Source of the DNA: Cytophagales bacterium WSM2-2
Lineage (GTDB): Bacteria; Bacteroidota; Bacteroidia; Cytophagales; Cyclobacteriaceae
Length of the DNA stretch: 64,000 bases
Assembly: GCA_015472025.1 (NCBI GenBank)
Contig: BNHL01000001.1
Span: 3,274,001-3,338,000, forward strand
Direction of reading: 5' to 3'
The stretch's first letter is position 1, and each line of letters starts with the position of its first letter. Positions 9,468 through 17,644 of the stretch are shown one piece after another. Below the pieces are notes generated by a model. That model ran no database searches. It saw only the letters and a program-made list of their open reading frames with translations, and was not told the DNA's origin. The position numbers were made by a program, and so were the translations under genes.

Positions 9468-10031
9468 ATGATGCGACCGATTTACCTTTTGATATTCAAA
9501 CTGACCGGGTGGAAAATTGCCGGGTCTTTTCGGTACGACATTAAGAAGTATATCATCGCGGTTGCTCCGCATACAAGTAACTGGGATTTTGTTGTGGGAG
9601 TGATGGCAAGAAGTATTTTGCGATTGCAGCGCGCAAAATTTTTAGGCAAGAGCCAATTGTTTAAAGCACCCTATGGTTGGTTTTTTCGATGGCTCGGTGG
9701 TTACCCGGTAGATCGCAACACATCTCATGATCTGGTCCATCAGGTAGTTGATATTTTCAATTGTCACAATGAATTTGTTTTGGCTATTGCTCCGGAGGGA
9801 ACTAGAAAAAAAGTAACGAAACTGAAAACAGGATTTTACTATATCGCCAGACAAGCCGGTGTTCCGATTGTTCCTTGTGGTTTTGATTTTAAAAAAAAAG
9901 AAGTTGTTATCGGCCAACCTTTTTATCCAGGTAGTGATGTAGAAAATGATTTGCGATTCCTGGTGCAATTTTACAGTAACGTCAAAGGAAGAAATCCGGA
10001 ACTTGGGATCGATGGGAGCTTGTCAACTTAA
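9468..10031 (+). CDS. PlsC-like 1-acyl-glycerol-3-phosphate acyltransferase family protein
   Basis: A 187-residue, single-domain acyltransferase. It carries the catalytic HX4D motif in APHTSNWDFVVG (His near 44), the FLGKSQLFKAPYGWFFRWLGG acceptor-binding region and the APEGTRKK motif. The family moves an acyl chain to lysophosphatidate or related glycerol/ornithine lipids at the inner membrane face. It is shorter than typical PlsC and resembles the small Bacteroidota acyltransferases, whose acceptor is not settled. The start is one of two adjacent ATGs preceded by GAGGAG, one of the few Shine-Dalgarno-like sites here. It has no obvious operon partner. Confidence 0.85.
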   Translation: MMRPIYLLIFKLTGWKIAGSFRYDIKKYIIAVAPHTSNWDFVVGVMARSILRLQRAKFLGKSQLFKAPYGWFFRWLGGYPVDRNTSHDLVHQVVDIFNCHNEFVLAIAPEGTRKKVTKLKTGFYYIARQAGVPIVPCGFDFKKKEVVIGQPFYPGSDVENDLRFLVQFYSNVKGRNPELGIDGSLST

Positions 10032-10171
10032 ATCGTTAAACGGCATCTCAACGCCAGAATCGTCTCTTCAAATCTTATTTGCAAATAAAAACGCAAAACC
10101 CGCGTTCAAATTCAGACGATGCTCGTCAGCATATTAAATGAATTTATTTACCTTTATTAAAACTTTACCAT

Positions 10172-10783
10172 ATGAAATTATTAAAGGGAACCCTAATCAT
10201 CGCTAATTTTTTCCTGTTGTCATACGCTGCCCAGGCCCAGGCCTCGGTGGGTATTGGTATCAAAGGAGGATTGAATTTCGCTAACCTGAATGTTAGCCAA
10301 TCACCAGGTGTCACCTATAACAATAGGACTGGCTATCACCTCGGAGCTTATGCTTTAGTTAAGGTGGGTAAGATCGGTATTCAGCCTGAATTGCTGTTTT
10401 CAAAACAAGGAACAAAATACTCTTTCAGTACACAAAATACGGAAGCTAATTTTGACTACATCAACATTCCTATTATGGTGAAACTGTATACCGTAGCAGG
10501 TATCAACATCCAGGTTGGACCTCAACTTGGCTTTGTTTCCGGTGGAGAAGTTAAGACTACAGTTTCCAACGTAACAACAACTTCTAATTGGAAGGATGCA
10601 ATTAAAGGAAATGACTTTAGTGTTGCTATGGGCTTGGGTTGGGATTTGCCGTTTGGTTTGAGCATAGATGCCCGTTACAATCTGGGTATCTCCGACAACA
10701 ATAATACAGGTAGCCCAGGCGCGATCAAGAACCAGGTGTTTATGGCATCTGTCGGCTACCGCTTGTTTAAGCTTGGCAAATAA
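10172..10783 (+). CDS. PorT-like outer-membrane beta-barrel protein
   Basis: A 203-residue protein with a signal peptide (cleavage near AAQAQA) and a small beta-barrel of the outer-membrane-protein beta-barrel 2 / PorT type: GIKGGLNFANLN opening, GYHLGAYALVKVGKIGIQPELLFSKQG, YINIPIMVKLY, AMGLGWDLPFGLSIDARYNLGISD, then a terminal aromatic-rich strand. Such barrels sit in the outer membrane; specific roles are mostly unknown. It shares the whole layout with the next gene, which implies a local duplication. It is followed by a strong intrinsic terminator, so it is a single-gene transcript. Confidence 0.86.
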   Translation: MKLLKGTLIIANFFLLSYAAQAQASVGIGIKGGLNFANLNVSQSPGVTYNNRTGYHLGAYALVKVGKIGIQPELLFSKQGTKYSFSTQNTEANFDYINIPIMVKLYTVAGINIQVGPQLGFVSGGEVKTTVSNVTTTSNWKDAIKGNDFSVAMGLGWDLPFGLSIDARYNLGISDNNNTGSPGAIKNQVFMASVGYRLFKLGK

Positions 10784-10802
10784 TAATTTGTCCAAAGGAA
10801 TT

Positions 10803-10836
10803 AAAGAAAGGCCGCCTTCGGGCGGCTTTCTTATTT
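10803..10836 (+). terminator. Intrinsic terminator after the first barrel gene
   Basis: GCCGCC-TTCG-GGCGGC stem with a UUCG tetraloop, flanked by A-rich 5' and followed by TTTCTTATTTTT. This is a textbook rho-independent terminator on the + strand. Confidence 0.9.
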
Positions 10837-10883
10837 TTCAGTGTATTGTCATTTTGTATTTTTACCCTTCAAATTAAAAAAGA

Positions 10884-11564
10884 ATGAATATGCGCGTGAG
10901 AAATTGTTTGCTATTGTCGTGTTTGATTTTTTTGACTGATGTTACTGTTGGACAGCTAAAGATGGACCTTGGTGTTAAAGCCGGCCTGAATGTTTCAGGC
11001 TTGGGACTAAGTTCAGAGGGAAAGCTTGCTCAGGTCAATTACCATAATCGCACAGGGTATCATGTAGGTGTTTATGCATCGATCAGGTTTAGTAAATGGG
11101 CGATTCAGCCAGAGATAGTTTATTCCACTCAAGGGCAAAATTTCACCACACCTAATTACCGCAACTTAAGCTCGGATCTGAATTATATTAATGTGCCGGT
11201 GCTTGCCAAGTATTATGTGATTGGCCCGGTCTATGTAACAGCCGGACCTCAGATAGGTTTTCTGGCGGGAGCCACGGGAGACTTGATCCAGATTGTAAAT
11301 ACAAATATCGGTGGGTATGAACTTCGCAAAGACATGAGCGCATACGTCAACCCCATTGATTTTTCATTCGCGATGGGTGCAGGATTTGAGGTCCCCTTTG
11401 GGTTAAGCGCCAGCTTTCGCTACAACCTGGGAATATCCGATATCAACAAGAACTCGGGAGCAAGCGCTACGGTAAACCCGAAAGCTTCTTTCAGCACAGC
11501 ACAAACTCAAAACCAGGTCATCCAGGTTTCTATTGGTTATCGGATTATGAAGAAAGGGAAGTGA
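10884..11564 (+). CDS. PorT-like outer-membrane beta-barrel protein (paralogue)
   Basis: A 226-residue secreted barrel, homologous along its length to the upstream gene: signal peptide ending near VTVGQ, GVKAGLNVSGLGLS, NRTGYHVGVYASIRFSKWAIQPEIVYSTQGQ, LNYINVPVLAKYY, AMGAGFEVPFGLSASFRYNLGISD, and a final SIGYRIMKKGK strand. It is longer by ~20 residues in the loops after YVTAGPQIGFLAG and before the last strand. ATG 10884 and ATG 10890 are both possible. It faces the permease gene tail to tail with only 31 bp between. Confidence 0.85.
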   Translation: MNMRVRNCLLLSCLIFLTDVTVGQLKMDLGVKAGLNVSGLGLSSEGKLAQVNYHNRTGYHVGVYASIRFSKWAIQPEIVYSTQGQNFTTPNYRNLSSDLNYINVPVLAKYYVIGPVYVTAGPQIGFLAGATGDLIQIVNTNIGGYELRKDMSAYVNPIDFSFAMGAGFEVPFGLSASFRYNLGISDINKNSGASATVNPKASFSTAQTQNQVIQVSIGYRIMKKGK

Positions 11565-11595
11565 GTAATAGAAATTGTTGCAAGTCTGTTGCAAT

Positions 11596-13260
11596 CTAAA
11601 CTTGTTCATGGGATGAGAGTTTGCTTTTCCGTCTTCCATATCCGAAGTAGATAAGTAGCCCGGTTGTCATCCATCCAAAAAATACAAGCCAGCTTTTAGG
11701 GGGTATCTCAATCATCAGGTAAAGACAGCACAAAATGCCAAGCACCGGTATGAGGGAAAGCTTTTTGATAAATGTCAGAATCGTGATTGCTGATACGACT
11801 ACGAGAAAAATCAGGAACATTATTTCCTGACTCGATTGATGACTTGAAAGAGCAACTTTTATTCGCTCAGAGTAACCGTAGAAGAATAGTATAAGAAAGA
11901 CAGGCAGTACCCATTGTCCATTGATTCGGGGCATGTGAAATGTTTTGTCTCCGGATATTTTTTCCCTGGGAGGAAGGTTCAGAACCCCTGCACACACCAA
12001 AATAAAAGCGAATAATGTTCCGATGCTGGTAAGGTCAGTCACCACACCTATGTCGATGAATAAAGCGGGTACCGCCACAACAAAGCCCGTGACAATGGTT
12101 GCAAATGAGGGGGTAAGAAATTTAGCGTGAATTGTGCTGAACTTTTTAGGTAACAACCCATCGCGGCTCATGCTCATCCAGATTCTGGGTTGGCCCAATT
12201 GATAGACAAGCAACGCGCTTGTTGCAGCGATCACAGCAGCCGCAGAAATAATATAACCGATTTTCTGCATGTGGATTTTTTCAAATACGTAGGCAAGTGG
12301 ATCAGCAACATCTTTAAATTCCGAATAGTTGACCATACCTGTAATCACTAATGTAACTACCGCGTAAATCAATGTGCATATCAACAGTGAATAAATCATG
12401 CCTCGTGGCAAATCACGTTGCGGATTATGACATTCCTCTGCTGTTGTGGAGATTGAGTCGAATCCGATGTACGCAAAGAAAATAGCAGAGACGCCTCCCA
12501 GCACTCCGGTAAAACCGTTGGGCATAAAAGGTATCCAGTTGTCGGTGGTCACATAAAAAATTCCCAGTATGACAATGAAAGCAAGTGCCACTAATTTAAT
12601 TCCTACCATGATGTTTGCTCCCTTCTTGCTTTCGCGAATACCAACGTAAGCGAGGATAGTGATCAAGCCCACAATCACTGAGGCTGGTACATTTAAAATT
12701 ATTTTTAGACCCGCAATTTCTGGTGCGGTAGCCCACGCCATTTCTCCCGTAGGTTTTCCCTGTGCAACAGCGGCTTCAAATAAAACACGGGCGGTCTTGG
12801 GATCGGTCGTCATCCATTGAGGTAAATTGATGTTCGCACCTTCCAGCAGATTGACAAAATAACTGCTCCACGATATGGACACGACCACATTACTGATGGC
12901 GTATTCCAGGATCAATGCCCAGCCGATCACCCAGGCTGCCAATTCGCCTATCGTTATATAGGTATAAGTGTACGCGCTTCCCGCAGCAGGAATACGTGCC
13001 GCGAACTCTGCATAACACATGGCAACGAACCCGCAAGTGATTGCAATGATCAGGAATAGAAAAACAACTCCTGGCCCCCCGGAGTAAGCAGCTTGACCAA
13101 TGGTAGAAAAAATCCCGGCTCCAATCACAGCCGCTATCCCCATCGAAGTAAGATCACGAACACCCAGAACTTTTCTTAGTTCAGGGCCTTGCGCTTCTCT
13201 CGATTGGGTGTCTTTTAAAAGAGCGGAGAGTGATTTCTTTCGGAGAAGGGAGCGCAGCAT
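11596..13260 (-). CDS. APC superfamily amino-acid permease (CAT-like)
   Basis: A 554-residue inner-membrane transporter. The cytoplasmic N-terminus (LRKVLGVRDLTSMGIAAVIG) leads into the first half-broken helix GAGIFSTIGQAA, then the FAARIPAAGSAYTYTYITIGE segment typical of APC/cationic amino acid transporters. About 12-14 hydrophobic helices follow, including FFAYIGFDSISTTAEECHNPQRDLPRG in the middle. It should import amino acids by ion symport or exchange; the exact substrate is unknown. I start it at the ATG 13260 (MLRSLLRKK), since an upstream ATG adds only a non-conserved nonapeptide. It stands alone between convergent and unrelated genes. Confidence 0.9.
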   Translation of the reverse strand: MLRSLLRKKSLSALLKDTQSREAQGPELRKVLGVRDLTSMGIAAVIGAGIFSTIGQAAYSGGPGVVFLFLIIAITCGFVAMCYAEFAARIPAAGSAYTYTYITIGELAAWVIGWALILEYAISNVVVSISWSSYFVNLLEGANINLPQWMTTDPKTARVLFEAAVAQGKPTGEMAWATAPEIAGLKIILNVPASVIVGLITILAYVGIRESKKGANIMVGIKLVALAFIVILGIFYVTTDNWIPFMPNGFTGVLGGVSAIFFAYIGFDSISTTAEECHNPQRDLPRGMIYSLLICTLIYAVVTLVITGMVNYSEFKDVADPLAYVFEKIHMQKIGYIISAAAVIAATSALLVYQLGQPRIWMSMSRDGLLPKKFSTIHAKFLTPSFATIVTGFVVAVPALFIDIGVVTDLTSIGTLFAFILVCAGVLNLPPREKISGDKTFHMPRINGQWVLPVFLILFFYGYSERIKVALSSHQSSQEIMFLIFLVVVSAITILTFIKKLSLIPVLGILCCLYLMIEIPPKSWLVFFGWMTTGLLIYFGYGRRKSKLSSHEQV

Positions 13261-13328
13261 GGGTATCAGTTTGCCGCAAAATAGCAAAAATTACTTCTTG
13301 ATTTTCCGGGAGTAAACCTGATGAATAC

Positions 13329-14009
13329 CTAATTGCCGGCCATGACGTTGTCAATTGCACCAATCAATTTTTTTTCAATTTCCTGATCTCCTACAATCAC
13401 TTCTTTAATAATACCCTTTTTATCTACAATAAGGTGCGTTGGGAATAAAAGGATTCCGGTATCTTCATTGAGCTCCCTTGATAAAACCAGTGTCTGGTAC
13501 AAAAACTCGTGATTAGTCAAGAACTTGTTTAAATGAAACCTGTCGTCCGATGACAGTGCCAAAAAGATAACGTCCTTGTTGTCCTGGTAATGCTTCACAA
13601 CCTTGTTCAGGATGGGTATTTCCTCAACACAATATTTGCATCCGATGTACCAAAAATTGATAACAACCAGCTTCCCTTTCAATGATGAGAAACTTACTTC
13701 TTTTCCATCAACCCGCTTAAGGTTGAATTCCGGAAAAGGTGAACCGATGACAGGATTGGATTTGGGAATGAAAGGAGTTTTCCTGGGTGGTGCCATAGGT
13801 ACCAGAGTGCGTACTGTGGCACCGTTTTCAAACTTACTGATACTATCAAATTTACCCGATTTGATTTTTTCTCTGAATTCTTCGGCAGATATGATATTAT
13901 CTACCGTATCCATGAATACTAGCGGATCCGAAGCCAAAGAATCCTTCTTTTGTTGACCCATACCGACAAATGCAGTGGAAACAAAAAGCAGCACAAGAAT
14001 AATTTTCAT
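13329..14009 (-). CDS. TlpA-like exported thioredoxin-fold protein (CKYC)
   Basis: A 226-residue exported redox protein. It has a signal peptide (1-19) and a ~70-residue N-terminal region with an EEFREKIKSGKF motif that recurs in the neighbouring gene. The TlpA/ResA-type thioredoxin fold follows, with active site WYIGCKYCVEE (Cys124, Cys127) and the cis-Pro region LLFPTHLIVD. Periplasmic proteins of this type reduce disulfides, for example during cytochrome c maturation. Tyr between the cysteines is unusual against the more common Pro. It lies downstream of its paralogue on the same strand, with a terminator between, so the two are separate units. Confidence 0.87.
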   Translation of the reverse strand: MKIILVLLFVSTAFVGMGQQKKDSLASDPLVFMDTVDNIISAEEFREKIKSGKFDSISKFENGATVRTLVPMAPPRKTPFIPKSNPVIGSPFPEFNLKRVDGKEVSFSSLKGKLVVINFWYIGCKYCVEEIPILNKVVKHYQDNKDVIFLALSSDDRFHLNKFLTNHEFLYQTLVLSRELNEDTGILLFPTHLIVDKKGIIKEVIVGDQEIEKKLIGAIDNVMAGN

Positions 14010-14129
14010 AACCGTAATTTTTCTGAAAAATAGTTTGGAGAAATCGGTTATTCAGGCATACTTTTTTGGTAGTATATTTTGATTGATAAAGCGCAAAACG
14101 AAATATGGATTGGCTGTATGTAAAAATAG

Positions 14130-14160
14130 AAATGCCGATCCTATCACAGGATCGGCATTT
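14130..14160 (-). terminator. Intrinsic terminator after the second TlpA-like gene
   Basis: A perfect 13-bp stem (AAATGCCGATCCT / AGGATCGGCATTT) with an ATCAC loop. Read on the minus strand it is followed by a T-rich run (CTATTTTTA), so it terminates the gene at 14194-14859. Confidence 0.88.
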
Positions 14161-14193
14161 AAAAAAGGTTATTACCTCTCTTTCCTTGTGGAT

Positions 14194-14859
14194 TTATTTT
14201 GCCACGATTTTGTCAATAGCAGTAATCAGTGCCTGGTCAATACTCTCGGTTCCGCCCACCATAAGTTCTTTGATGATTCCGTTCGCATCAACGACTAAGT
14301 GTGTTGGATAGGCATATACACCCACGTTTTTACCGAGTTCATTGGACGAACACAGAACCTGGTATGTAAATGTATTTTTCTGCAGAAACGGGACCAGTTT
14401 ATCTTGTTCATCAAGGGCAGGTGCAAGAAACACAATATCAGATTTGCCTTTGTAACGCTCAACCACTTTGTTGAGCAAGGGCATTTCGGCTATGCAAGGC
14501 TTACAGCCGATGAACCAGAAATTGACTACGATTGTCTTTCCCTTAAGTGAAGCAGAACTTACTTCGCTTCCATCCGGTCTCTTGAGTTTAAAATCAGGAA
14601 AGGCTTTATTCAATGTCTTGTCTCTGATTTTTTGCATCCTTTCAGCAAACTCTTTTTCCGCTTTTTGTCTGTTGTTCAAAAAGTAGGTTACGTTGTCTCC
14701 TTCCGTTTGATACGAAGACGAGTACTTCCCTGATTTGATTTTCTCCTTAAACACTTCTTCAGTAATTACATTTCCCAGGGTGTCTTTGTAGATTTTTTTT
14801 GGTTCTTGGCCATAGGCAAAGACAGAAATAAACAAGAAAGAGACAAGTAATTGTTTCAT
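14194..14859 (-). CDS. TlpA-like exported thioredoxin-fold protein (CKPC)
   Basis: A 221-residue paralogue of the adjacent gene. It has a signal peptide (1-17), an N-terminal domain with the shared motif EEVFKEKIKSGKY (35-46), a charged linker, and a TlpA thioredoxin fold with WFIGCKPCIAEMP (Cys119, Cys122) and the YAYPTHLVVD cis-Pro loop. The expected role is disulfide reduction or thiol-redox work in the periplasm. The same N-terminal domain in both copies points to tandem duplication followed by divergence of the CXXC dipeptide. Upstream (14860-15108) is ~250 bp of non-coding sequence in which I see no gene. Confidence 0.88.
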   Translation of the reverse strand: MKQLLVSFLFISVFAYGQEPKKIYKDTLGNVITEEVFKEKIKSGKYSSSYQTEGDNVTYFLNNRQKAEKEFAERMQKIRDKTLNKAFPDFKLKRPDGSEVSSASLKGKTIVVNFWFIGCKPCIAEMPLLNKVVERYKGKSDIVFLAPALDEQDKLVPFLQKNTFTYQVLCSSNELGKNVGVYAYPTHLVVDANGIIKELMVGGTESIDQALITAIDKIVAK

Positions 14860-15108
14860 AGAGCAGATTTAGGTGGATTATTTTTTTGTAAAGTAACTCA
14901 ACGGCTTCGAGTGAAGGTTGGAAAATTGTTTCAAAAACTAGGAATTTAAGATCAATTTGAATTTACAACAGCCAGACCATGATCCAATAACCTGAAAAAT
15001 CTCCCCGCAAAAGGATGTTATGATCGAGAGACAGGCAGGAAAAAGTTATTGTCTAGTTAAATTTCTTATCTGATAGACTTGGAGTTGCCAGAATGAACTC
15101 AGATTTGG

Positions 15109-15567
15109 CTAAATAGATATACTGTATCCCGTCTTCACTTTATCCATCACTACATGGGTATAGAAGTGACTCACATTGGGGTTGTCGAGTAACCATTTAT
15201 TGGTAAACTCTTCATACTTCTGCATGTTGGGTGAATGTACGATCAGCACAAAATCGTATTTACCGGTAACGTAGTAGCACTGCATTACGTCACTGCATTT
15301 GAGCATCGATGCTTTGAATTTTCCAAGGCCTTGCGAGTTACCCCGTTCCAGCGCCACCTCAACAATGCATGTAATGTCCAGGCCAACTACCGATGGCGAT
15401 ACAATTGAAATATCCGCTTCGATTATCTTTTCATCACGGAGTTTCTTAAGCCTGCGCTGAACTGCAGAAGAGCTCAGTCCTACTTTTTTGCCAAGTTCGT
15501 CTGACGTTAGGCGATTGTCCTGTTGCAGAAGACGAAGGAGGTGTTTGTCAAATTGATCCAGTGTCAT
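15109..15567 (-). CDS. Lrp/AsnC family transcriptional regulator
   Basis: A 152-residue regulator. An N-terminal winged helix-turn-helix (residues 1-60, LDQFDKHLLRLLQQDNRLTS...LGLSSSAVQRRLKKL-like pattern) is followed by a RAM/ACT-like ligand domain (VVGLDITCIVEVALERG, MQCYYVTGKYDFVLIV, VSHFYTHVVMD). The family senses amino acids and controls their metabolism. ATG 15567 is chosen because it begins right at the HTH; the in-frame extension upstream has no family similarity. It is divergent from ridA, with 118 bp between, where it probably acts. Control of ridA and the class-V aminotransferase is inference from position. Confidence 0.9.
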   Translation of the reverse strand: MTLDQFDKHLLRLLQQDNRLTSDELGKKVGLSSSAVQRRLKKLRDEKIIEADISIVSPSVVGLDITCIVEVALERGNSQGLGKFKASMLKCSDVMQCYYVTGKYDFVLIVHSPNMQKYEEFTNKWLLDNPNVSHFYTHVVMDKVKTGYSISI

Positions 15568-15685
15568 GCAGAATTTGCGCGTTTGAGCAATCAAAATTAG
15601 TGTAAAAAGCCAATGAAAGTCCGGATTTGCAGAATTCACGCGTCCCGGCTGCTGTAGGTTTGTGAAACAATTTTAACCCGCGAAT

Positions 15686-16063
15686 ATGAAAGCAATCTTT
15701 TCAGAACAAGCACCTAAGGCTATTGGTCCTTACTCTCAAGCGATCCTAACAGGCAACTTATTGTATTGTTCAGGTCAGACTCCGGTCGATCCGGTAACAA
15801 TGAAAATAGAGACTTCAGATATTGAAAGCCAAACACGAAGAGCTCTTAAGAATCTGGAAATCGTTTTAGCTTCGGAGGGCTTGTCGCTATTGCATGTCGT
15901 CAAAACCAATGTATACCTGATCGATATGAGTTTGTTTGAGAAAATGAACAAGGAATATGCTTCAGTGTTCGGTGATCACCGCCCGGCACGCACCACCGTA
16001 GCCGTGAAAGGCCTTCCTTATAATGCATTGGTTGAGATTGAATGTATTGCAGAGAAGAAATAA
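15686..16063 (+). CDS. RidA family reactive imine/enamine deaminase
   Basis: A 125-residue YjgF/YER057c/UK114 protein. It contains KAIGPYSQAI near the N-terminus, LYCSGQTPVDP, the substrate-binding Arg in RPARTTVAVKGLPYNALVEIE and the terminal ECIA. RidA trimers hydrolyse 2-aminoacrylate and other imines released by PLP enzymes such as threonine/serine dehydratases, protecting PLP enzymes from damage. It faces an Lrp-type regulator and is followed by a DUF1272 gene and a PLP aminotransferase-fold gene, so its local partner may be that enzyme. The ilvA product (55.2-56.4 kb) is another likely imine source. Confidence 0.93.
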   Translation: MKAIFSEQAPKAIGPYSQAILTGNLLYCSGQTPVDPVTMKIETSDIESQTRRALKNLEIVLASEGLSLLHVVKTNVYLIDMSLFEKMNKEYASVFGDHRPARTTVAVKGLPYNALVEIECIAEKK

Positions 16064-16089
16064 CATTTCATCAAAATAAAGTTTCAACC

Positions 16090-16380
16090 ATGTTAGAACT
16101 AAGACCTGTTTGTGAAAACTGTGGTAAAAAATTACCCAATGAAAGTTCGGAGGCAATGATCTGCACTTACGAATGTACTTATTGTGTTGACTGTGTGCGG
16201 GATGTTTTATTCAATGTATGTCCTAACTGCGGAGGAGGCCTGGAGAAACGGCCTGTCAGACCTAAGGAAAAACTGTTGAAGAATCCTGCTAAAGCCGAAC
16301 CTTACTTAAAACCGGTTGACTTCACGAAGTTTGAATCACTGCTCATAAGATACAAGAATGTTAACCCCAACGAACGATGA
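16090..16380 (+). CDS. DUF1272 zinc-ribbon protein
   Basis: A 96-residue protein with eight cysteines in paired knuckles: LRPVCENCGKKLP, CTYECTYCVDCV and NVCPNCGGGLEKRPVRP. This is the DUF1272 signature, a small protein predicted to bind zinc. The function of the family is unknown. It starts at ATG 16090, 26 nt after ridA, and overlaps the next gene by 4 nt (ATGA). It is therefore probably part of a ridA-DUF1272-aminotransferase operon. The C-terminal ~35 residues are outside the zinc ribbon. Confidence 0.85.
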   Translation: MLELRPVCENCGKKLPNESSEAMICTYECTYCVDCVRDVLFNVCPNCGGGLEKRPVRPKEKLLKNPAKAEPYLKPVDFTKFESLLIRYKNVNPNER

Positions 16381-17588
16381 GCGCTTTAAAGAATGATTCA
16401 TTCTCCGAACAGGAAATTCTTTCGTTCAGAGACGACACCGATGGATGTAAGAGTGTGATCCATCTGAACAATGCAGGAGCAGGACTGATGCCCAACAAAG
16501 TAACGCAAGCCATCCTTGAGCATATTAAGCTTGAAGCGACAGTCGGTGGGTATGAAGCAGCCGCGCAAAAAGCATCAGAAGTCAATGAGTTTTACAATAG
16601 CGCAGCGAAACTTTTGAATTGTAAAGCTTCCAGTATTGCTTTTACATCCAGTGCAACGGATTCGTATGGCCGTGCGATTTCGTCTATTCCATTCAAGCCG
16701 GGAGACATTATCCTTGCCTCCAACGATGATTTCATTTCAAATCAACTGCAGTTCCTGTCGCTTCAGAAGAGGTTCGGAATAAAACTCGAGCGTATTCAAA
16801 GTGCAAAAGAAGGTGGTGTCGATCTGGATGATCTCGATCATAAACTAAAAACGTTGCGTCCCAGGATGCTCTCGATTACTCACATTCCGACTAACTCCGG
16901 ACTCGTGCAGCCGGTGAAGAAGATCGGGGAGATCGCAAGCAGGTATGAGACAATTTATGTTCTCGATGCTTGTCAGTCTATAGGGCAAATGAAACTGGAT
17001 GTGAAAGAATTGAAATGTGATTTTCTCAGCGCCACTAACCGGAAATTTTTGCGTGGCCCCCGTGGCACTGGTTTGCTTTATGTTTCCGATAAGGCCCTTG
17101 GTCTTGGTTTGGAACCTTTGCTTCTCGACATGCGAGGAGCGGATTGGATTGAAAAGGATAAGTACCAACCGAGAGACGGAGCTATCCGATTTGAAGATTG
17201 GGAGTTTGCCTATTCGCTTGTTCTGGGCACTCGTCAGGCAATTGATTATTGTATGACAGTCGGGGAGGACAGAATTTGGAAACGAGTCAGTGAATTGGCC
17301 GGCTATTTACGAGAGCAATTGTCATCCATTCCGAAACTTAGATTGTTGGACCGTGGGCCGGAAGTAGGTGCACTTGCCACGTTTACTGTCGATGGGATGG
17401 AGCCCAACTCCATCGTTCAAAAATTACTGGAAAGAAAAATTAACGTAGTAGCCAGCTACCGGAATTACGCAGTTATAGATTTCGATGAAAAGAAAGCAGG
17501 CTGGGCGATTCGTGCATCACCTCACTATTACAATACAGTTGGTGAAATCGATCAGCTGGTGGATGAAGTAAAACAGATCATTTGTTAA
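16377..17588 (+). CDS. Class V aminotransferase-fold PLP enzyme
   Basis: A 403-residue fold-type I PLP enzyme of the aminotransferase class V family (NifS/isopenicillin-N-epimerase-like). Visible features are HLNNAGAGLMP (29-39), the PLP-stacking region, the cofactor-contacting Asp197 in VLDACQSIGQ, and the Schiff-base lysine Lys223 in SATNRKFLRGPRGTGLLYV. Substrates in this group range from cysteine to selenocysteine or amino-sugar compounds, so only a PLP-dependent transaminase, desulfurase or lyase activity can be predicted. The 4-nt overlap with the DUF1272 gene and the upstream ridA suggest RidA clears imine by-products of this enzyme. Confidence 0.88.
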   Translation: MSALKNDSFSEQEILSFRDDTDGCKSVIHLNNAGAGLMPNKVTQAILEHIKLEATVGGYEAAAQKASEVNEFYNSAAKLLNCKASSIAFTSSATDSYGRAISSIPFKPGDIILASNDDFISNQLQFLSLQKRFGIKLERIQSAKEGGVDLDDLDHKLKTLRPRMLSITHIPTNSGLVQPVKKIGEIASRYETIYVLDACQSIGQMKLDVKELKCDFLSATNRKFLRGPRGTGLLYVSDKALGLGLEPLLLDMRGADWIEKDKYQPRDGAIRFEDWEFAYSLVLGTRQAIDYCMTVGEDRIWKRVSELAGYLREQLSSIPKLRLLDRGPEVGALATFTVDGMEPNSIVQKLLERKINVVASYRNYAVIDFDEKKAGWAIRASPHYYNTVGEIDQLVDEVKQIIC

Positions 17589-17596
17589 AATAAATA

Positions 17597-17639
17597 GTCA
17601 GAGCAGTGTCACAAGATTTTCAGATGAGACTGCTCTGAC
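17597..17639. terminator. Bidirectional terminator hairpin
   Basis: An 11-bp stem (GTCAGAGCAGT / ACTGCTCTGAC) with a 21-nt loop lies between two convergent genes. It has ATTTTTTATTT on the right and a U-rich tail (TATTTATTTTAAC) when read to the left, so it can serve both strands. Confidence 0.82.
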
Positions 17640-17644
17640 ATTTT

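Noticed and set aside
10087..10105. AACGC-AAAACCCC-like hairpin downstream of the acyltransferase
   Set aside because: 5-bp stem and no U-tail; too weak for a terminator call.
14860..15108. ~250-bp stretch upstream of the TlpA-like gene as a decayed gene or ncRNA
   Set aside because: No frame, hairpin or conserved box recognised on either strand.
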